Source: Deltaproteobacteria bacterium
Lineage (GTDB): Bacteria; Myxococcota_A; UBA796; CAJQPC01
DNA length: 64,000 bases
Assembly: GCA_016717595.1 (NCBI GenBank)
Contig: JADKFE010000041.1
Span: forward strand, 15,620-79,619
Direction of reading: 5' to 3'
Both the position numbers and the translations under genes were made by a program. Below the pieces are notes generated by a model. It worked only from the letters and a program-made list of their open reading frames with translations, was not told the DNA's origin and searched no databases. Shown piece after piece: positions 10,923 to 20,177 of the stretch. Every line of letters starts with the position of its first letter. Position 1 is the stretch's first letter.

Positions 10923-13900
10923 CTAGGTTGATGGGGCCGCGCGAAGGAGCCCCAGATGATCCATCCACTCCCATAACTCGGGATCTGCGCGTTCGCGAAG
11001 CCGCACCAGGAGCGGGCCGCCCCGGGGACGAGGCCCACGGCCAAGGCCCCGGGTGAGCCGCGCCCAGGCCTCACGCCGCGCCGGGCTGCCCGGGGGAGAC
11101 AAGGCCGCGTCGAGCACGCCGAGCTGCAGGCGGTCCGTCGCCTCCCAGGGCCGCCAGTCGCCCCGGGTCGCGGCGTCGAGGTCGTGCCGAGCGGCGGCGT
11201 CTTGGCCGAGCAGGGTGTGCGCCCAGGCCCGCAGGAGCAGGGCCCGGCGCTCGGCGAGGCCGTCATCGACGCCGCGCAACACATCCACCGCCTCTTGAAG
11301 CGCGGCGAGGGCCTCACGATAAGAGCGCTGCAACGCCAAGACCTCGCCGCGGCGCAAGAGCCCACGCCCATGAAGCCCGGGCAGCCCCGCCCCCGCCGCG
11401 GCGCGACAGACCTCCACCAAGGCCGCGTGGCTCTCGTCCAGGCGCCCCAACGACATCAAGGAGCTGGCGACGGCGAGGGCGCTCTCGACCCGTAGACGCT
11501 CATCCCGCGCCCCCGCGGCGAGGGCCACGGCGCGCTGGGCGGAGGCCAAGGCCCCGGCGTGCTCCCCGGAGCTCTGCTGGGCGTCTACCCAGCTCAGCGC
11601 CACCTCGACGGCGTCCGCGGTGTGGTGGGTGGCCTCGGCGAGCTCACGCGCCCGGGAGAGCAGCTCCACGGCCTCCATGAACCTCCTGCGCCGCAACATC
11701 ACCACCCCCATGAGCCGCAGCGCCGTGGGCATCTGCTCGGACCACTCGTGGCGGTAACAGTGCATCAACAGCCGACGGGCCGGAGAGGCCAAGGAGTCGA
11801 CCTCTTGCCGCGCCTCGGCCAGCCGGGCCCGAAGCATGAGCCAGCCGCCCCACTCCACGCTGCCTTCAGCCACGCCCATCGACGTGAGCGCGCCGCCATA
11901 GAGCGAGAGCGCAGACTCCGCGGCCCGCAGAGAGCCCCCTCGGATCGCCCCTTGAATAAATCGTAAAAGATAGGGGCAGGCCAAGGCCGGCTGGCCCGCT
12001 CGAATCAGGTGGGTCGCCGCCCGCAGGCCCTCCTCCCGCCGCGCGACGAGGGCCGCCGCGCAGGCCTCGTGGTTCGCCCGGCTGTCTTGGGCGGCCTCAC
12101 GCAAGAGCGCCTCACGCAGCCCCGGGTGGGTAAAGGCCCAGCCTTGGGAGGCGCCCTCAGCGAGCTGATCGATGAACAGCCGCTGGGTCAAGGTGTCGGG
12201 GATCACCACGCCGAGGCGCACGCAGGCGTCTCGCCACAGCTCGTCGTCGATGTCGGGGCCCAACAACGCGGCGAGCTGCAGCGCCAGGCGCGCGCCGAAG
12301 GGCAGCCCCGCGACGAGGCGGTCCACCCGCCCCGACCACACCGAGAGGTGATCGTCGGGCAGGCCCACCTCAGCGCCAGGGCCGAGGCTGAGCCCGGCGG
12401 GGGTCCACACCTGGGGGGTGCGGCGCAGGCACTCCCGCAGCAGCTCCAGCATAAACGCCGGGTGCCCCGCCGCGCGCTGGGCGAGCTGCTCCAAGAGCCC
12501 CGGCTCTACGGCGACGACGCTCTGGGCCAAGGCCGCGCACTCGCTCGTCTCCAAGGGGCGCAGCGACACCTCGACCAGCCAGCCCAGACGCTCCAGGCGC
12601 TCAAGCGCCACGGCCTCGCGGGGGCGCTCGGCGAGCAGATCGGTCTGGGTGGTGATCACAAACAACAGCGGCCGGGGCGCGCGCATCGTCATCAACAGCG
12701 CGTCCTCGAGGGTCAAGAGGCTCTGCAGGCCCCACTCGGCGGCGCCGATCATCACGATGACCGGCCCCTGGCCCGCGAGGCCGATCAGCGCGTCGCGGGC
12801 GGCGTCACGGGCGCGACGGGGCAAAACAGAGACCCGCCCTGAGGCCTCGACGCTCTCCTCTAAGCCCGCGATCACGGACTCCAGCGCGCCCTCCCGCAGG
12901 CCCGCGCCGCCCAACAAGCCCTCAATACGCGCGCGCAGGGCGGCGCCGCTGCTGGCGGCCTCGACGCCCAGGTGAACCCGAAGCGCCTCCATGAGCGCCG
13001 CCGGTCGCACGGGGCTGTGGTCCGCGTAGAGCGTCCGGGCGCCGGTCCGTCGGGTGAGCTCGGCGATGAGCTCTTGGGCCAGGCGGTTCTTCCCGACCCC
13101 AGCTGAGCCCGAGATGAGCAGCGCCGTGGTCTCGCGCCCGGCGAGCACGGCCTCGGCGCGGCGCAACATCGTGCTCAGCTCGGCCTCACGCCCGACGAAG
13201 CGGGGCAGGCGCTCCAGGCCAAGACCGGGGCCGAACCAGGGCTGCCAGCGCGACGGCGTCTGGCGGGGAGGCTCCGGCGGGCCGCCGTCGGGGGCGTTGA
13301 CCAAGGCCGCCCACGCGGAGAGGTGCTGCCCCGCCGCCAAGGCCTCACGCCACCGCGACCAGGCCTCGTCAGGCGGCGGGCCCCAGGCGCCCATCATCTC
13401 CCCGAGGGCCCGCAGCTCGTCGCCTTGGGGGTTGGGCCCCTTGGCGCGGCTCGGGCAGAGATCAAACCAACGCACGGCGTCGGGCTCGCCCTCTTCAGCC
13501 GCGAGATGCAGGCGACAAGACTTCACCGCGCCAAAAACGCCCCCCGTCGCGTGAATCGTCGCCAAGGCCGAGAGCGCGCCCCGGGCCGCTTTTGCCCACC
13601 GAAGGGGCGACAACGGGGCGTGGCGATATAACTGACCCTGGGTCATTTCAACCGAGGTCCACGGCGCGCCCAACGGCAAGGAGCGCCGGGGAAGGTCTCG
13701 GGTCATCTCGGCGGCGGCGACGCTGACCTCACCCGCGTCGAGCAAGGTGACGAGGTTGGGGTGGTGGGTCTGGAGCGCCTTCGTGCGGTCCTCACGCCAG
13801 GCCCGCCAGCGCCCGGGGCTGGCCTCGCTCGGGGAGGCGACGATCACCAGGACGCCGGTGCAGCGGTCCTTCGCGCTCCAGCCGGTGACCCCGTCTTCAG

Positions 13901-16274
13901 AGCCCACGGAGACCAAGAGGTCCAGGCCGCCCAAGGGGACGGGCAGCCCCTCCGCCGCCGCCTGACGTAACCTCGTCCCCAAGGCCGACGCGCCCTCGGC
14001 GTCTTTGAGGGCGACCCGCTGCACGAGCGCGATCTCCCACAACCTCGGCGCCATCGCCCGCAGCCGCGCGCGGTCTTGGGCGTACGCGCGATCTCCGGCG
14101 AGCTGCGCGGTGTGGGCGACGTCGGGCCCGGTGAGCTGGGACTCGGCGAGGAGCGCGACCGCCCGATCGTACTGGGCCTCGACGGCCTCGGCGTCTCCCT
14201 CCAAGACCGCCATCGACATCAACAGCAGGTGCGCCGCGGCGAGCACCCCGGTGCGGCCCCGGCTCGCGGCCTGGGCCCGAACCCCCTCCACGAGGGGCCT
14301 CGCCCGGACCAGATCCCCCTGATCCACGTAGAGCAGGGCGAGGTTGAGCCGCGGCATGATCGCCTCAGGCGAACGAATCGACTCCAGCACCCGCAGCGCG
14401 TCTCCGTAGGCCGCCTCCGCCTGCTCCCGCTCACCGCCCGCCCGCAGGATGTCGCCCAAGGTGTTGTGACAGAGCGCCACGCCGTCCCGGCGACCCACCA
14501 AGGTCATCAGCGCCTCGGCGCCGCGCACGAGGCGTTTGGCCTCGTCAAGCTCCCCCAAACCCCAGCGCGCCACGGCCTCGCCGCGTAGGCTCACCGCGAG
14601 GCCGTAGCGGTAAGACGCCGCCCGCGCGATCTGCGCCGCCGCCGCGAACGCCTGCAGCGCCTCCTTCACCCGGCCCTGCTGGCGCCGGGCCCGCCCCAAC
14701 AACGACAAGGTCAAGGCGTGGCGGCGTGGGCGCCCCAGGCCGACCTCATGGGTGAGCGCCTCCTCAAAGAGCGCCTCAGACAACGACTCTTGGCCTCGAC
14801 GCCCAGCGACGGCGGCACGATCGTGCAGGCAGTCCGCCACACCCGCCACCTTGCCCAACGAACGAAACCGATCCTCGGCGCCACGAAGCAACGACTCCGC
14901 CCGGTCCAAGGCGCTGGCCTCATAGGCCACCTGGCCCAAGGCCCGCAGCGCGTGTCCGAGGAGCTCGGGATCCTCAGCGCGTCCCGCCCGGGAGACGGCG
15001 TCTTCACCCAGGCGCAGCGCCTCATCAAGCCGCCCCCGCTGTCGCAGAAGCCGCACCCACTCGAATTTTACGGCGAGGCGCTGGGGATCTGCCTCGCTGA
15101 GCCCCAGGGTGTCGACGAGCTGGCTCGCCCGGCCCACGAGCGCGCTCGCGGCCTCGAGGTGGCCCGCCTCCCGCGCGGCGGCGATGGCGGCGGTGAGGGC
15201 GTCCAAGGCGCCGACGACGTCCCCGGCGTTGAGGCGGTGCAAGGCGACGCGGGGGGCGTCTAAGGCGAGGCCATACCGCCCGGTCAACATCGCCGCGACC
15301 TCGGCGCTTCGCCGCTCCAGCTCACCGTCCTCTCGGATCTGGTGCAGGACCGCCGCCCGGGCCTCGGGCCAACGAACCCTCCAGGCGTCCTCGTGGGCGC
15401 CGAGATCCCCGGCGGCGAACAAGGCGCTCAGCCCGGGGGACTCCGCGGGGTGCGGCGGCGCGCCGGGGAACGACGCCCACTCCAGGGCCGTCACCGTGCC
15501 GTCGAGCACCATGAACCGGTCAAACCACACCCGGTCCGCTGGGCTCGTCGCCGCGCGGACCGTGAGCGCCCGCACGATCGCCTGCTCCCGCAGCGTCGGT
15601 GGCGTCGGCGGGAGGATCAGCCGCTGCACCGTCAGGCCCACGGCGACCAGACGCTCGCGAACCTCGTCGGGCGTGAGGTCTCCATCGGAGATCAGCACCC
15701 GCTCCGCGCCAAGGGGCGCCACCAGGGGCGCGAACCACATCACCAGCTCAAGGGTCGGCGGCGGGCCGTCGTCCTGGCCCCAGTCCTCGAGCAGCCGCAC
15801 GACCTCTTGCGCCTGCTCGCCGCGACCCACGAACAGGATCAGCCGTGATCGCGCACACAAAGCGGTCAAGATTCGCCGAGACATCGCCGCGCGCTCTTCG
15901 CCCTCTGGCGCAAACCGCCCCGGAGTCGGCCAGAGGGCCGCCGCGAGGGCCTCGGCCTCACCCTCTCCGCTCAAGCCAAGCGCCAACAAGCGCGCCCGGA
16001 GCGCCTCGACCAAGGCCTCGCCGCGGCACCCTTCGACCCCCAGGGCCCGGCAGAACGTGCCATAGAGCCCATCACCCGGCGCAGGGATCGCACCGAACCG
16101 CACCACGAGCCCCTGGCACGGCACGTCCCCTTTGGTGGCCTCCCGAAGGAAGTCCCGGGACCAACACGAGAACGCGAAGACCGAGTCCGCCTCCAAGAGC
16201 GTCACCTGAGGCGCCGCGGCGGGGCGCCGCGTTGTGACTTGAGCGTCAGGGCTTGGAGGGCGAGAGGCGCTCAA
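10923..16274 (-). CDS. Giant TPR/AAA+ paralogue with a degenerate pseudokinase domain
   Basis: This 1783-residue protein shares the architecture and order of the downstream gene (ATPase-like N-terminus, TPRs, kinase-like middle, AAA_16-like ATPase, TPRs) but its motifs have decayed. The N-terminal region shows no Walker A. In the kinase-like part (about 775-975) the glycine loop reads SVGSEDGVTGW, the catalytic lysine position falls in VLVIVAS, the HRD loop is replaced by GGVFGAVKS and DFG by WFDL. The later P-loop is GSAGVGKN, with Asn in place of the usual Ser/Thr. It is therefore likely a pseudokinase partner or regulator of the intact paralogue 41 bases downstream, with which it is probably co-transcribed. 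The start used is TTG 16274, which is uncertain because no strong ribosome binding site is visible. Confidence 0.8.
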   Translation of the reverse strand: MSASRPPSPDAQVTTRRPAAAPQVTLLEADSVFAFSCWSRDFLREATKGDVPCQGLVVRFGAIPAPGDGLYGTFCRALGVEGCRGEALVEALRARLLALGLSGEGEAEALAAALWPTPGRFAPEGEERAAMSRRILTALCARSRLILFVGRGEQAQEVVRLLEDWGQDDGPPPTLELVMWFAPLVAPLGAERVLISDGDLTPDEVRERLVAVGLTVQRLILPPTPPTLREQAIVRALTVRAATSPADRVWFDRFMVLDGTVTALEWASFPGAPPHPAESPGLSALFAAGDLGAHEDAWRVRWPEARAAVLHQIREDGELERRSAEVAAMLTGRYGLALDAPRVALHRLNAGDVVGALDALTAAIAAAREAGHLEAASALVGRASQLVDTLGLSEADPQRLAVKFEWVRLLRQRGRLDEALRLGEDAVSRAGRAEDPELLGHALRALGQVAYEASALDRAESLLRGAEDRFRSLGKVAGVADCLHDRAAVAGRRGQESLSEALFEEALTHEVGLGRPRRHALTLSLLGRARRQQGRVKEALQAFAAAAQIARAASYRYGLAVSLRGEAVARWGLGELDEAKRLVRGAEALMTLVGRRDGVALCHNTLGDILRAGGEREQAEAAYGDALRVLESIRSPEAIMPRLNLALLYVDQGDLVRARPLVEGVRAQAASRGRTGVLAAAHLLLMSMAVLEGDAEAVEAQYDRAVALLAESQLTGPDVAHTAQLAGDRAYAQDRARLRAMAPRLWEIALVQRVALKDAEGASALGTRLRQAAAEGLPVPLGGLDLLVSVGSEDGVTGWSAKDRCTGVLVIVASPSEASPGRWRAWREDRTKALQTHHPNLVTLLDAGEVSVAAAEMTRDLPRRSLPLGAPWTSVEMTQGQLYRHAPLSPLRWAKAARGALSALATIHATGGVFGAVKSCRLHLAAEEGEPDAVRWFDLCPSRAKGPNPQGDELRALGEMMGAWGPPPDEAWSRWREALAAGQHLSAWAALVNAPDGGPPEPPRQTPSRWQPWFGPGLGLERLPRFVGREAELSTMLRRAEAVLAGRETTALLISGSAGVGKNRLAQELIAELTRRTGARTLYADHSPVRPAALMEALRVHLGVEAASSGAALRARIEGLLGGAGLREGALESVIAGLEESVEASGRVSVLPRRARDAARDALIGLAGQGPVIVMIGAAEWGLQSLLTLEDALLMTMRAPRPLLFVITTQTDLLAERPREAVALERLERLGWLVEVSLRPLETSECAALAQSVVAVEPGLLEQLAQRAAGHPAFMLELLRECLRRTPQVWTPAGLSLGPGAEVGLPDDHLSVWSGRVDRLVAGLPFGARLALQLAALLGPDIDDELWRDACVRLGVVIPDTLTQRLFIDQLAEGASQGWAFTHPGLREALLREAAQDSRANHEACAAALVARREEGLRAATHLIRAGQPALACPYLLRFIQGAIRGGSLRAAESALSLYGGALTSMGVAEGSVEWGGWLMLRARLAEARQEVDSLASPARRLLMHCYRHEWSEQMPTALRLMGVVMLRRRRFMEAVELLSRARELAEATHHTADAVEVALSWVDAQQSSGEHAGALASAQRAVALAAGARDERLRVESALAVASSLMSLGRLDESHAALVEVCRAAAGAGLPGLHGRGLLRRGEVLALQRSYREALAALQEAVDVLRGVDDGLAERRALLLRAWAHTLLGQDAAARHDLDAATRGDWRPWEATDRLQLGVLDAALSPPGSPARREAWARLTRGLGRGPRPRGGPLLVRLRERADPELWEWMDHLGLLRAAPST

Positions 16275-16364
16275 GGTCGCCGCCTAGGGGCGATGGGGTC
16301 GGAGATGGCGTACACAGAGTCTCCAGACTCTATCATACTGATGTTGAACCCTCTGGTGTGCTTC

Positions 16365-16847
16365 ATGACGAGAGACCCCGCCGTGACAAGTCCCCTCTTC
16401 GCCTTCTTCTTGGTCGCTTGCCTGCCAGATCTAGGAGAGTCCGGCCCCACCGGTGCGCTTCAATCTGGCGCGTGGACCTTCACCATCACCGATGTGCTTC
16501 AGGACGAGTGCGACTACGCGCTGGCCCCGGGGGAAACCTTCGACGCCGAGCTGAGCACGAACGGCTCCGCGCTCACCCTGAGCCTGGGGGACCAGCCCCC
16601 ACGAACCCTGCTGCGCGACGGCCCAAACCTCAGCGGGCAATGGACTGAGGACGAGCAGGTCCTGGCGACCTGCCTCTACACTGTCGCAGGCCAAGACGTG
16701 GGTGAGGTCTTTGATCCGACACACCTGAGCCTCAGCGTCTCCGCGAGCGAGTCGCTCACCGGAGACTGCAGCGCCCTCAACCCCATCGGATTTCCTTGCG
16801 CCTGGGCCGTCACTTACGACGCTTGGGCCGACACCACGGAGCCATGA
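16365..16847 (+). CDS. Small predicted lipoprotein of unknown function
   Basis: The 160-residue protein starts MTRDPAVTSPLFAFFLVACL, a short hydrophobic signal ending in a lipobox-like LVAC with Cys as the probable lipidated residue. A GTG at 16383 is an alternative start, with GAGAG about eight bases upstream. The mature part has four further cysteines and a predicted beta-rich composition, resembling many small myxobacterial lipoproteins with no assigned role. It overlaps the next lipoprotein gene by four bases (ATGA), so the two are translationally coupled. The divergent giant pseudokinase gene starts 90 bases away. I do not recognise a family. Confidence 0.65.
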   Translation: MTRDPAVTSPLFAFFLVACLPDLGESGPTGALQSGAWTFTITDVLQDECDYALAPGETFDAELSTNGSALTLSLGDQPPRTLLRDGPNLSGQWTEDEQVLATCLYTVAGQDVGEVFDPTHLSLSVSASESLTGDCSALNPIGFPCAWAVTYDAWADTTEP

Positions 16848-18421
16848 TGCGCCCCACAGCCACCTTCGCCCTCTTTGTGACGCTGTTCACCCTCGCCTGT
16901 AAGCCCGCCGAGCCCCCCGTTGACACCGCCGTCGAGCCCCCAGAAGAGGAGGTGGTCGACGCCGACGGGGACGGCAGCCCCTCCACTGAAGACTGCGACG
17001 ACGACGACGCGGCGGTCAACCCCAGCGCCACCGAGACCTGCGACGGCCTGGACAACAACTGCGACGGCCAGACCGACGAGGGGGTGCTCACCACCTACAC
17101 CACCGACGCAGACGGCGACGGGTACGGCGACGACAGCACCGCCACCGAGGCCTGCGCGCCGCCAGAGGGCGCCGTCGAGGTGGGCGGTGACTGCGACGAC
17201 GCCGACGCCCGCTACAACCCCGGCGCCGCCGAGACCGACTGCGCCGACCCCAACGACTACAACTGCGACGGCTCCACAGGCTACGCCGACGGCGACAACG
17301 ACGGGTACGCCGCCTGCGCGGAGTGTGACGACGGCGACGCCGCGGTGAACCCGGGGGCCACGGAGGTCTGCGACGACCGCGACAACAACTGCGACGGCCT
17401 CACCGATGAGAACGTCACCGAGACCTGGTGGCAAGACACCGACGGCGACAACTTCGGCGACGCGGACTTCGCCTACATCGGCTGCGCCCAGCCCGAGGGC
17501 TACACCGACAACGTCCTGGACTGCGACGACGGCGACGGCGCGGTGAACCCCGACGCCGACGAGGTCTGCGACGGCCTCGACAACGACTGTGACGGCACCA
17601 TCGACGGCGCCGACGCCATCGACGTGTCCACCTACTACACCGACGCCGACAACGACGGCTTTGGCGACGCCGGCGCTCCCCTCACCGCCTGCGAGCTCCC
17701 CAGCGGCGCCGTCGCCGACAACAACGACTGCGACGACGGGGCGAGCGCCGTGAACCCCGACGCCGACGAGGTCTGCGACGGCCTCGACAACGACTGCGAC
17801 GGCGTGACCGACGGCGCCGACGCCATCGACCTCTCCACCTACTACGCCGACGACGACAACGACGGCTACGGCGACGCCAGCGCTCCCCTCACCGCCTGCG
17901 AGGCCCCCAGCGGCGCCGTCGCCGACAACAACGACTGCGATGACGGCGACGGCGACTCCTACCCCGGCGCCGCTGAAGCATGTGACAACACCGACAACGA
18001 CTGCGACACCGAGACCGACGAGGAGGTCTGTGAGTGTACCTTCGAGACCTACGGCGGCCACGAGTACCTGTTCTGCGCTGAGAACCTCAACTGGGCCGAC
18101 GCCTACGCCGAGTGCCTGAGCTACGGCTACGACCTCGTCGCGATCACCGACGCCGCTGAAGACGCCTGGGTGTGGGCCACGGCCTACGCGCTTGTGGACA
18201 CCGACTGGTGGATCGGCCTGAACGACCACTCAAGCGAAGGCAGCTTCGTGTGGACCACCGGCGAGGCCACGAGCTACACCGCCTGGTCGCCGGGTGAGCC
18301 CAACAACAGCTACCTCGACGGCAGCGCCGAGAACTGCGTACACATCGGCTGGTACGCCCCGACGAGCGCCTGGAACGACTTCGGCTGCGCCGCGTTGAAC
18401 CACTTCGTCTGCGAGGGCTGA
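16844..18421 (+). CDS. Lipoprotein with six MopE-type metal-binding repeats and a C-type lectin domain
   Basis: The start at ATG 16844 gives 525 residues and a lipoprotein signal MMRPTATFALFVTLFTLACK (lipobox LAC). Six acidic repeats follow, of the form DxDGDGxG...DCDDxDxxxNP...ExCDxxDNDCDGxxDE. This is the MopE/putative metal-binding motif, rich in calcium-loop-like Asp runs and paired cysteines. The last 130 or so residues form a C-type lectin-like domain, with WWIGLNDHSSEG, an EPN motif (WSPGEPNNSY), WNDFGC and the terminal HFVCEG. The EPN plus WND pattern is the one associated with mannose-type sugar binding through calcium. The protein is probably surface-anchored, with the repeats acting as a stalk. 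Carbohydrate or cell recognition is inferred. Confidence 0.85.
   Translation: MMRPTATFALFVTLFTLACKPAEPPVDTAVEPPEEEVVDADGDGSPSTEDCDDDDAAVNPSATETCDGLDNNCDGQTDEGVLTTYTTDADGDGYGDDSTATEACAPPEGAVEVGGDCDDADARYNPGAAETDCADPNDYNCDGSTGYADGDNDGYAACAECDDGDAAVNPGATEVCDDRDNNCDGLTDENVTETWWQDTDGDNFGDADFAYIGCAQPEGYTDNVLDCDDGDGAVNPDADEVCDGLDNDCDGTIDGADAIDVSTYYTDADNDGFGDAGAPLTACELPSGAVADNNDCDDGASAVNPDADEVCDGLDNDCDGVTDGADAIDLSTYYADDDNDGYGDASAPLTACEAPSGAVADNNDCDDGDGDSYPGAAEACDNTDNDCDTETDEEVCECTFETYGGHEYLFCAENLNWADAYAECLSYGYDLVAITDAAEDAWVWATAYALVDTDWWIGLNDHSSEGSFVWTTGEATSYTAWSPGEPNNSYLDGSAENCVHIGWYAPTSAWNDFGCAALNHFVCEG
17551..17964 (+). repeat. Two tandem 207-bp coding repeats in the lectin lipoprotein
   Basis: A unit beginning cgacgccgac at 17551 recurs at 17758, a spacing of 207 bases (69 residues). 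The two units are close to identical, including the segments encoding DADEVCDGLDNDCDG and SGAVADNNDCDD. The earlier repeats in the same gene are much more diverged. The pattern points to recent unit duplication in the MopE repeat tract. Confidence 0.8.
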
Positions 18422-18430
18422 GCGACGCTC

Positions 18431-18465
18431 CTCAATGAACACGCTCATTGAACGTGTTCATTGAG
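18431..18465. terminator. 13-bp perfect inverted repeat between convergent genes
   Basis: The arms CTCAATGAACACG (18431-18443) and CGTGTTCATTGAG (18453-18465) are perfectly complementary around a nine-base loop. It lies ten bases after the lectin lipoprotein stop and before the end of the convergent HTTM gene. Position and symmetry suggest a bidirectional terminator, but no T run follows on either strand, so a protein-binding site or repetitive extragenic element is also possible. Confidence 0.55.
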
Positions 18466-18470
18466 TGTTC

Positions 18471-18497
18471 ATGCGACAGATGCGACAGATGCGACAA
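18471..18497. repeat. Three tandem copies of a 9-bp unit
   Basis: ATGCGACAG occurs twice, followed by ATGCGACAA, immediately after the inverted repeat and ending three bases before the HTTM gene stop codon. It is not coding on the annotated frames. Function is unknown; slippage-prone microrepeat is the simplest reading. Confidence 0.8.
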
Positions 18498-18499
18498 GC

Positions 18500-19468
18500 T
18501 CAGCGCCCGGCCCGGGCCTTCACCCACGCCCAGGCCGCGCCCAGCTCATCGGGATGAAACCAGGCCGGGTACAGCGCGAGCATCGCCCAGGGGAAGATGC
18601 CGAGCTGCATCGTCGCCGCGATGCCCAGGTGTAAGAGCACGCCGACAAACACCCAGAGGTGCATCAGCCGCAGGCGTTTGGCCCAGGCGCGCAGGCGACC
18701 GGGCTGGCCATCGGTCATGCGGAAGTGCATCAGCACCAACATCAGCGGCGCGGTGTTCTCCCAGATGTGGGTCGTCGCCGTGGCCAGGCTCGTGAGCGGC
18801 CACACCGAGGCCAGCCACTCAAAGCTGTGCCGGGCGATGTGGGGATCCTGCAGGATGATGTACAGCGCGTGATAGCCGCCCAGCGGTGTCCAGGTGAGCG
18901 CCGTCTTCTGCACCCCGGCCATCCAGTACATCACGACGATCTGCAAGAGGATCAGGTGACGGGGCCAGGCCGAGACCAGCGCGCCGTCGCCGAAGAAGCT
19001 CCCCGTGCGCCGCCGGGCGTCCAACGACAAGGCGTCGCCGCAGCGGGAGAACAAGAGGATGAACATCACGTTCCGCATCATCAGGTCGATGCCGCGGTCG
19101 CCCAAGGGCAGAATCTGCGCGAGCTGGGCGTAGGCCAAGATCAGCACGAGGCCGCTCACCCGGGTGAACAGCCCCAAAGCCCAGGCCAAGGACGCAAAAA
19201 ATGTGACAGCGTGCAGCCCCGCCGCCGTGGCCTCCGTGGGCGGAAACAGGCGGTAGACCTCGGGCACAGGGTCGCGGTTGAGCAGGTTCGACGGGAACCC
19301 GCCGGCCTCGGGCGGCGCCCACAGCGTCGAGACGAGGTCGAGCTGCCAGGCCTCGGCGAGATCCCAACACAGCACCAGCCCCAGCAACAGGCGCACCCAG
19401 GCCATCGCCGTCGCGGGCTCCTGGTGACTCCAGAGGGCCACCCAATAGCGCCACAGCCGCCCGATCAT
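18500..19468 (-). CDS. HTTM-domain (gamma-carboxylase-like) membrane protein, copy 1
   Basis: The 322-residue protein has about six to eight hydrophobic segments and the hallmarks of the HTTM/vitamin-K-dependent gamma-carboxylase membrane domain: an N-terminal WVRLLLGLVLCWDL segment, the central LLQIVVMYWMAGVQK helix followed by W-TPLGGYHALY, and a late LHLGI helix. The family's bacterial members are mostly uncharacterised; enzymatic carboxylation or an epoxidase-like quinone reaction is only inferred from the eukaryotic relatives. Its ATG overlaps the stop of the upstream 221-residue partner by four bases, so the two are translationally coupled. The same pair recurs at 33509-35133. Confidence 0.85.
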   Translation of the reverse strand: MIGRLWRYWVALWSHQEPATAMAWVRLLLGLVLCWDLAEAWQLDLVSTLWAPPEAGGFPSNLLNRDPVPEVYRLFPPTEATAAGLHAVTFFASLAWALGLFTRVSGLVLILAYAQLAQILPLGDRGIDLMMRNVMFILLFSRCGDALSLDARRRTGSFFGDGALVSAWPRHLILLQIVVMYWMAGVQKTALTWTPLGGYHALYIILQDPHIARHSFEWLASVWPLTSLATATTHIWENTAPLMLVLMHFRMTDGQPGRLRAWAKRLRLMHLWVFVGVLLHLGIAATMQLGIFPWAMLALYPAWFHPDELGAAWAWVKARAGR

Positions 19469-20130
19469 GGCCCCTCCTCGCCGCGCTTCACCACACGCAC
19501 CAGCCGCGTCTCGGCGATGGGGTCGGCGTCTTGGCCCGGCGTGACCACATGGGTGCGGATCATCTTCACCCGCACCCGGGTGGCGTCGGGCCAGTCCTCA
19601 AAGGCGTGGCGGGCCACCCAGCGGGCGAAGCTCTCATAGGAGGGCCGCACCTTGGAGGCGTTGTCGTCGTACACGCCGCGCACCCGGCGGAAGGTGAGCT
19701 GGGGCTCCAGGTAGGCGTGCTCGGGGTCGAGCGCCCGATACACCACCTCAAACTTGCCGTCGCGCTCCACCTCGATCACCAGCCGGTGGGGGTGGGTGTT
19801 GGGGTAGGTGAACAGCCCCCAGCCCTGGCCCGTGCCGGTGATCCGCAACAGCGGCCGAAACGGCTTGATCACCGCGGTGCGCAGCTCGCTCGTGACCGTG
19901 GAGCTCTTCACCGCCAGATCCGTGAGCTCGGCCCGGGTGGTCTTGATGCCCAGCCCGCCGAGCACCTTCACCCAGCCGTTGAGCTCCTCGACGGCGATCG
20001 GGTTCGCCATGGCCTTCGGCGTGGTGGGCGACGGCGGCAGGGGCGAGGCGGCGACGCCGTGCACAAAGATCACGACGGCGAGGAGCGCCGCGCGCAGCGA
20101 GGGGACACGGTCTGATTGGGGACTGGACAT
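19465..20130 (-). CDS. HTTM-partner exported protein, copy 1
   Basis: The 221-residue protein has an N-terminal hydrophobic segment (LRAALLAVVIFVHGVAA) that is either a signal peptide or a single membrane anchor, and no other membrane helix. The rest is mixed alpha/beta with many basic residues (for example VRVKMIRTHVVTPGQDADP). It precedes the HTTM gene with a four-base overlap, and a homologous 220-residue gene sits in exactly the same relation at 33509-34171. Shared features are the WGW/QAW-type aromatic region, a conserved FKP or FRP segment and a late threonine-rich TLSPDD/VVTPGQD segment. It probably forms a complex with the HTTM protein. No biochemical function is known to me. Confidence 0.7.
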   Translation of the reverse strand: MSSPQSDRVPSLRAALLAVVIFVHGVAASPLPPSPTTPKAMANPIAVEELNGWVKVLGGLGIKTTRAELTDLAVKSSTVTSELRTAVIKPFRPLLRITGTGQGWGLFTYPNTHPHRLVIEVERDGKFEVVYRALDPEHAYLEPQLTFRRVRGVYDDNASKVRPSYESFARWVARHAFEDWPDATRVRVKMIRTHVVTPGQDADPIAETRLVRVVKRGEEGP

Positions 20131-20177
20131 GCGGGCCTAGGGTAGCGCAGCGCGGCGCGTGGAGGTAGCCTGCGACC

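Noticed and set aside
16814..18229. Minus-strand frame of 471 codons over the lectin lipoprotein
   Set aside because: The Val/Ala/Gly-only composition is the reverse of GAC/GGC-rich MopE repeats; the plus frame has signal peptide, repeats and lectin domain.
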